Positions 6,251-7,544 of a stretch of DNA of 7,544 nt are shown piece by piece. The notes under the pieces are model-generated. The model searched no databases and had not been told where the DNA came from. It was given only the letters and a program-made list of their open reading frames with translations. The first letter of the stretch is position 1; every line of letters starts with the position of its first letter. A program made the translations under genes and the position numbers. The stretch spans positions 1 to 7,544 of the forward strand of contig JAAZCF010000326.1 in NCBI GenBank assembly GCA_012513425.1. The letters are read 5' to 3'. This DNA comes from Bacteroidales bacterium. GTDB taxonomy: Bacteria > Bacteroidota > Bacteroidia > Bacteroidales > UBA932.

Positions 6251-7544
6251 TTATTGTGCTTCCTCTGTATTGTCTATGTTACTGCGAAGATTCTCACGAA
6301 TAAAATCCAGTCGTAAAGCATCATTTTCGCCCATGTAAAATTCCAGCAAATCTGCAATATTATCATCTTGAGTCAGTCGCACTTTTTCAAGCCTGATATC
6401 CTCACCAATAAAGCCCTTAAACTCATTAGGAGAAATTTCACCAAGACCTTTGAATCGCGTCACTTGAAAGTTTTTTCCAAGCGTCTTCATAGCATTATCT
6501 TTTTCAGCAGAACTATAACAATAAATGTTGTGCATCTTATCTGCTACTCTGAAAAGAGGAGTCTGAAGAATATAAACATGTCCTTGCCTAACCAGCTCAG
6601 GATAGAACTTCAAAAAGAAAGTAAGCAGCAACAAACGAATATGCATACCGTCCATATCGGCATCGGTTGCAATCACTACAAAATTATAGCGAAGATTGTT
6701 GATGTCTTCATCTATATTCAAAGCAGCTTGAAGTAAAGACAGCTCTTCGTTCTCATAGACATCTTTCTTTGTAGCTTTATAGCTGTTCAAAGGCTTTCCT
6801 TTCAGGCTGAACACAGCCTGATTCACAGTGTTTCTGATTTTTTTAATTGAGCCTGAAGCTGAATCACCCTCAGTGATGAAAATCATAGATTTGGCGGCTT
6901 CGTCGCCTTTATCATTGAAGTGAACCCTACAATCACTGAGCTTTTTATTGTTTAGTGAAGCTTTTTTGATGCGCTCTTTCGCTTCTTTTCTGATGCCTTG
7001 GATAGCCTTGCGCTCTTTTTCAGAAGCTAAAATCTTCTGAAGAAGCACATCTGCCACCTCAGAGTGTTTGTGCAGATAGTTATCCAGCTCTTTCTTAACA
7101 AAATCGCCCACAAATTTCTGAATGGTAGGGCCGTTTTTTGCCATGTTTTTACTACCAAGTTGCACCTTGGTCTGAGCCTCGAATTCAGGCTCTTGCACTC
7201 TGATGCTGATAGCACTTATTATGGATTGACGGGTATCTGCAGGAGTAAAATCTTTTTTGTAGAATTCTTTTATTGTCTTAGCTATGGCCTCTTTGAACGC
7301 AGTCAAGTGCGTGCCGCCCAATATGGTATTTTGTCCATTGACAAATGAGTAAATATTTTCTCCATATTTCAAGCCGTGAGTCATCACAATTTCTATGTCC
7401 TGTCCAGCCAAATGAATAGGTTCATAGAGCGGCTCTTCATCCAGATCGTCTGCCAACAAATCCAGCAGACCATGTTCTGATTTAAAAACTTCGTTATTGA
7501 AATTGAGCTGCAGTCCCACGTTCAGGTAAGCATAGTTCCTGAGC
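6251..7544 (-). CDS. parE: DNA topoisomerase IV subunit B, C-terminal part (5' end outside window)
   Basis: This is the C-terminal 430 codons of a type IIA topoisomerase B subunit, which with ParC unlinks daughter chromosomes using ATP. The frame stays open past the GTG at 7517-7519 to the window edge, and the codons there (LRNYAYLNV) continue the family sequence, so that GTG is internal and the gene is cut by the window. Numbering from it, the visible part begins in the transducer domain (SEHGLLDLL, 14-22; GGTH, 68-71). The TOPRIM domain follows, with EGDSASG (217-223; metal-binding Glu217) and TDADMDG (285-291; Asp286, Asp288, Asp290), then QTPLFRV (319-325) and RFKGLGE (355-361). The SerGly ending of EGDSASG, in place of GlyGly, and the tail LLEFYMGEND (391-400) fit Bacteroidetes ParE better than GyrB. 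The ATPase domain is not visible. ParC is not the next gene downstream; a small acyltransferase gene is. Confidence 0.93.
   Translation of the reverse strand, partial: LRNYAYLNVGLQLNFNNEVFKSEHGLLDLLADDLDEEPLYEPIHLAGQDIEIVMTHGLKYGENIYSFVNGQNTILGGTHLTAFKEAIAKTIKEFYKKDFTPADTRQSIISAISIRVQEPEFEAQTKVQLGSKNMAKNGPTIQKFVGDFVKKELDNYLHKHSEVADVLLQKILASEKERKAIQGIRKEAKERIKKASLNNKKLSDCRVHFNDKGDEAAKSMIFITEGDSASGSIKKIRNTVNQAVFSLKGKPLNSYKATKKDVYENEELSLLQAALNIDEDINNLRYNFVVIATDADMDGMHIRLLLLTFFLKFYPELVRQGHVYILQTPLFRVADKMHNIYCYSSAEKDNAMKTLGKNFQVTRFKGLGEISPNEFKGFIGEDIRLEKVRLTQDDNIADLLEFYMGENDALRLDFIRENLRSNIDNTEEAQ
6259..6266 (-). promoter_or_regulatory. Shine-Dalgarno-like site of the acyltransferase gene
   Basis: AGAGGAAG on the minus strand lies 10 bases before the ATG at 6246-6248, inside the last codons of parE. 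It is the best ribosome-binding match in the window, supports the chosen start, and fits re-initiation or coupling after parE translation. Confidence 0.5.

Noticed and set aside
6368..6736. 122-codon open frame on the plus strand inside parE
   Set aside because: Antisense to the conserved TOPRIM and C-terminal region of parE; the translation resembles no family I know.
6851..6871. EGDSASG in place of EGDSAGG in the TOPRIM domain as a functional defect
   Set aside because: The metal-binding glutamate and aspartates are kept, and this variant is usual in Bacteroidetes ParE.
7517..7519. GTG as a start codon for the topoisomerase gene
   Set aside because: The frame continues upstream to the window edge with family-like residues, and the ATPase domain is missing, so this is an internal valine codon of a gene cut by the window.

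Overview
The window looks like ordinary chromosomal DNA from a Bacteroidetes, most probably an anaerobic Bacteroidales member. Three things point there: the topoisomerase fragment has Bacteroidetes ParE-type sequence, including EGDSASG in place of EGDSAGG; mutA and mutB lie side by side, as in propionate-producing gut and oral Bacteroidales; and one intergenic site matches the Bacteroidetes promoter (TTTG ... TAnnTTTG). Most starts lack a good Shine-Dalgarno sequence, which is also usual in this phylum. The species cannot be fixed from the sequence alone.

All five genes are on the minus strand, so transcription runs from right to left. At the right edge is the C-terminal part of parE (topoisomerase IV subunit B), whose 5' end lies outside the window. 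Two bases after its stop comes a small PlsC-type acyltransferase, presumably co-transcribed with parE. A 60-base gap of 20% GC, with a weak candidate promoter at its upstream edge, separates it from mutA. MutA (622 aa) and mutB (710 aa) are 13 bases apart and encode the small and large subunits of adenosylcobalamin-dependent methylmalonyl-CoA mutase. A hairpin with a U-tract follows mutB. A well-formed Bacteroidetes promoter overlaps the end of this terminator and drives a short CstA-family transporter gene. A second hairpin with a similar stem lies after cstA at the left edge.

Together, mutAB supply the succinyl-CoA/methylmalonyl-CoA interconversion of the succinate-propionate fermentation. 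The epimerase, the decarboxylase/carboxylase and the MeaB chaperone are not in this window. CstA probably brings in pyruvate, peptides or amino acids and appears to be a separate transcription unit. Arginine codon choice suggests that mutAB are more highly expressed than parE.

I see no mobile element, CRISPR array, RNA gene, phage gene or unknown multi-gene system. The most useful second looks are the overlapping terminator-promoter, the two related hairpins bracketing cstA, and the unusual cysteine content of the mutase subunits.
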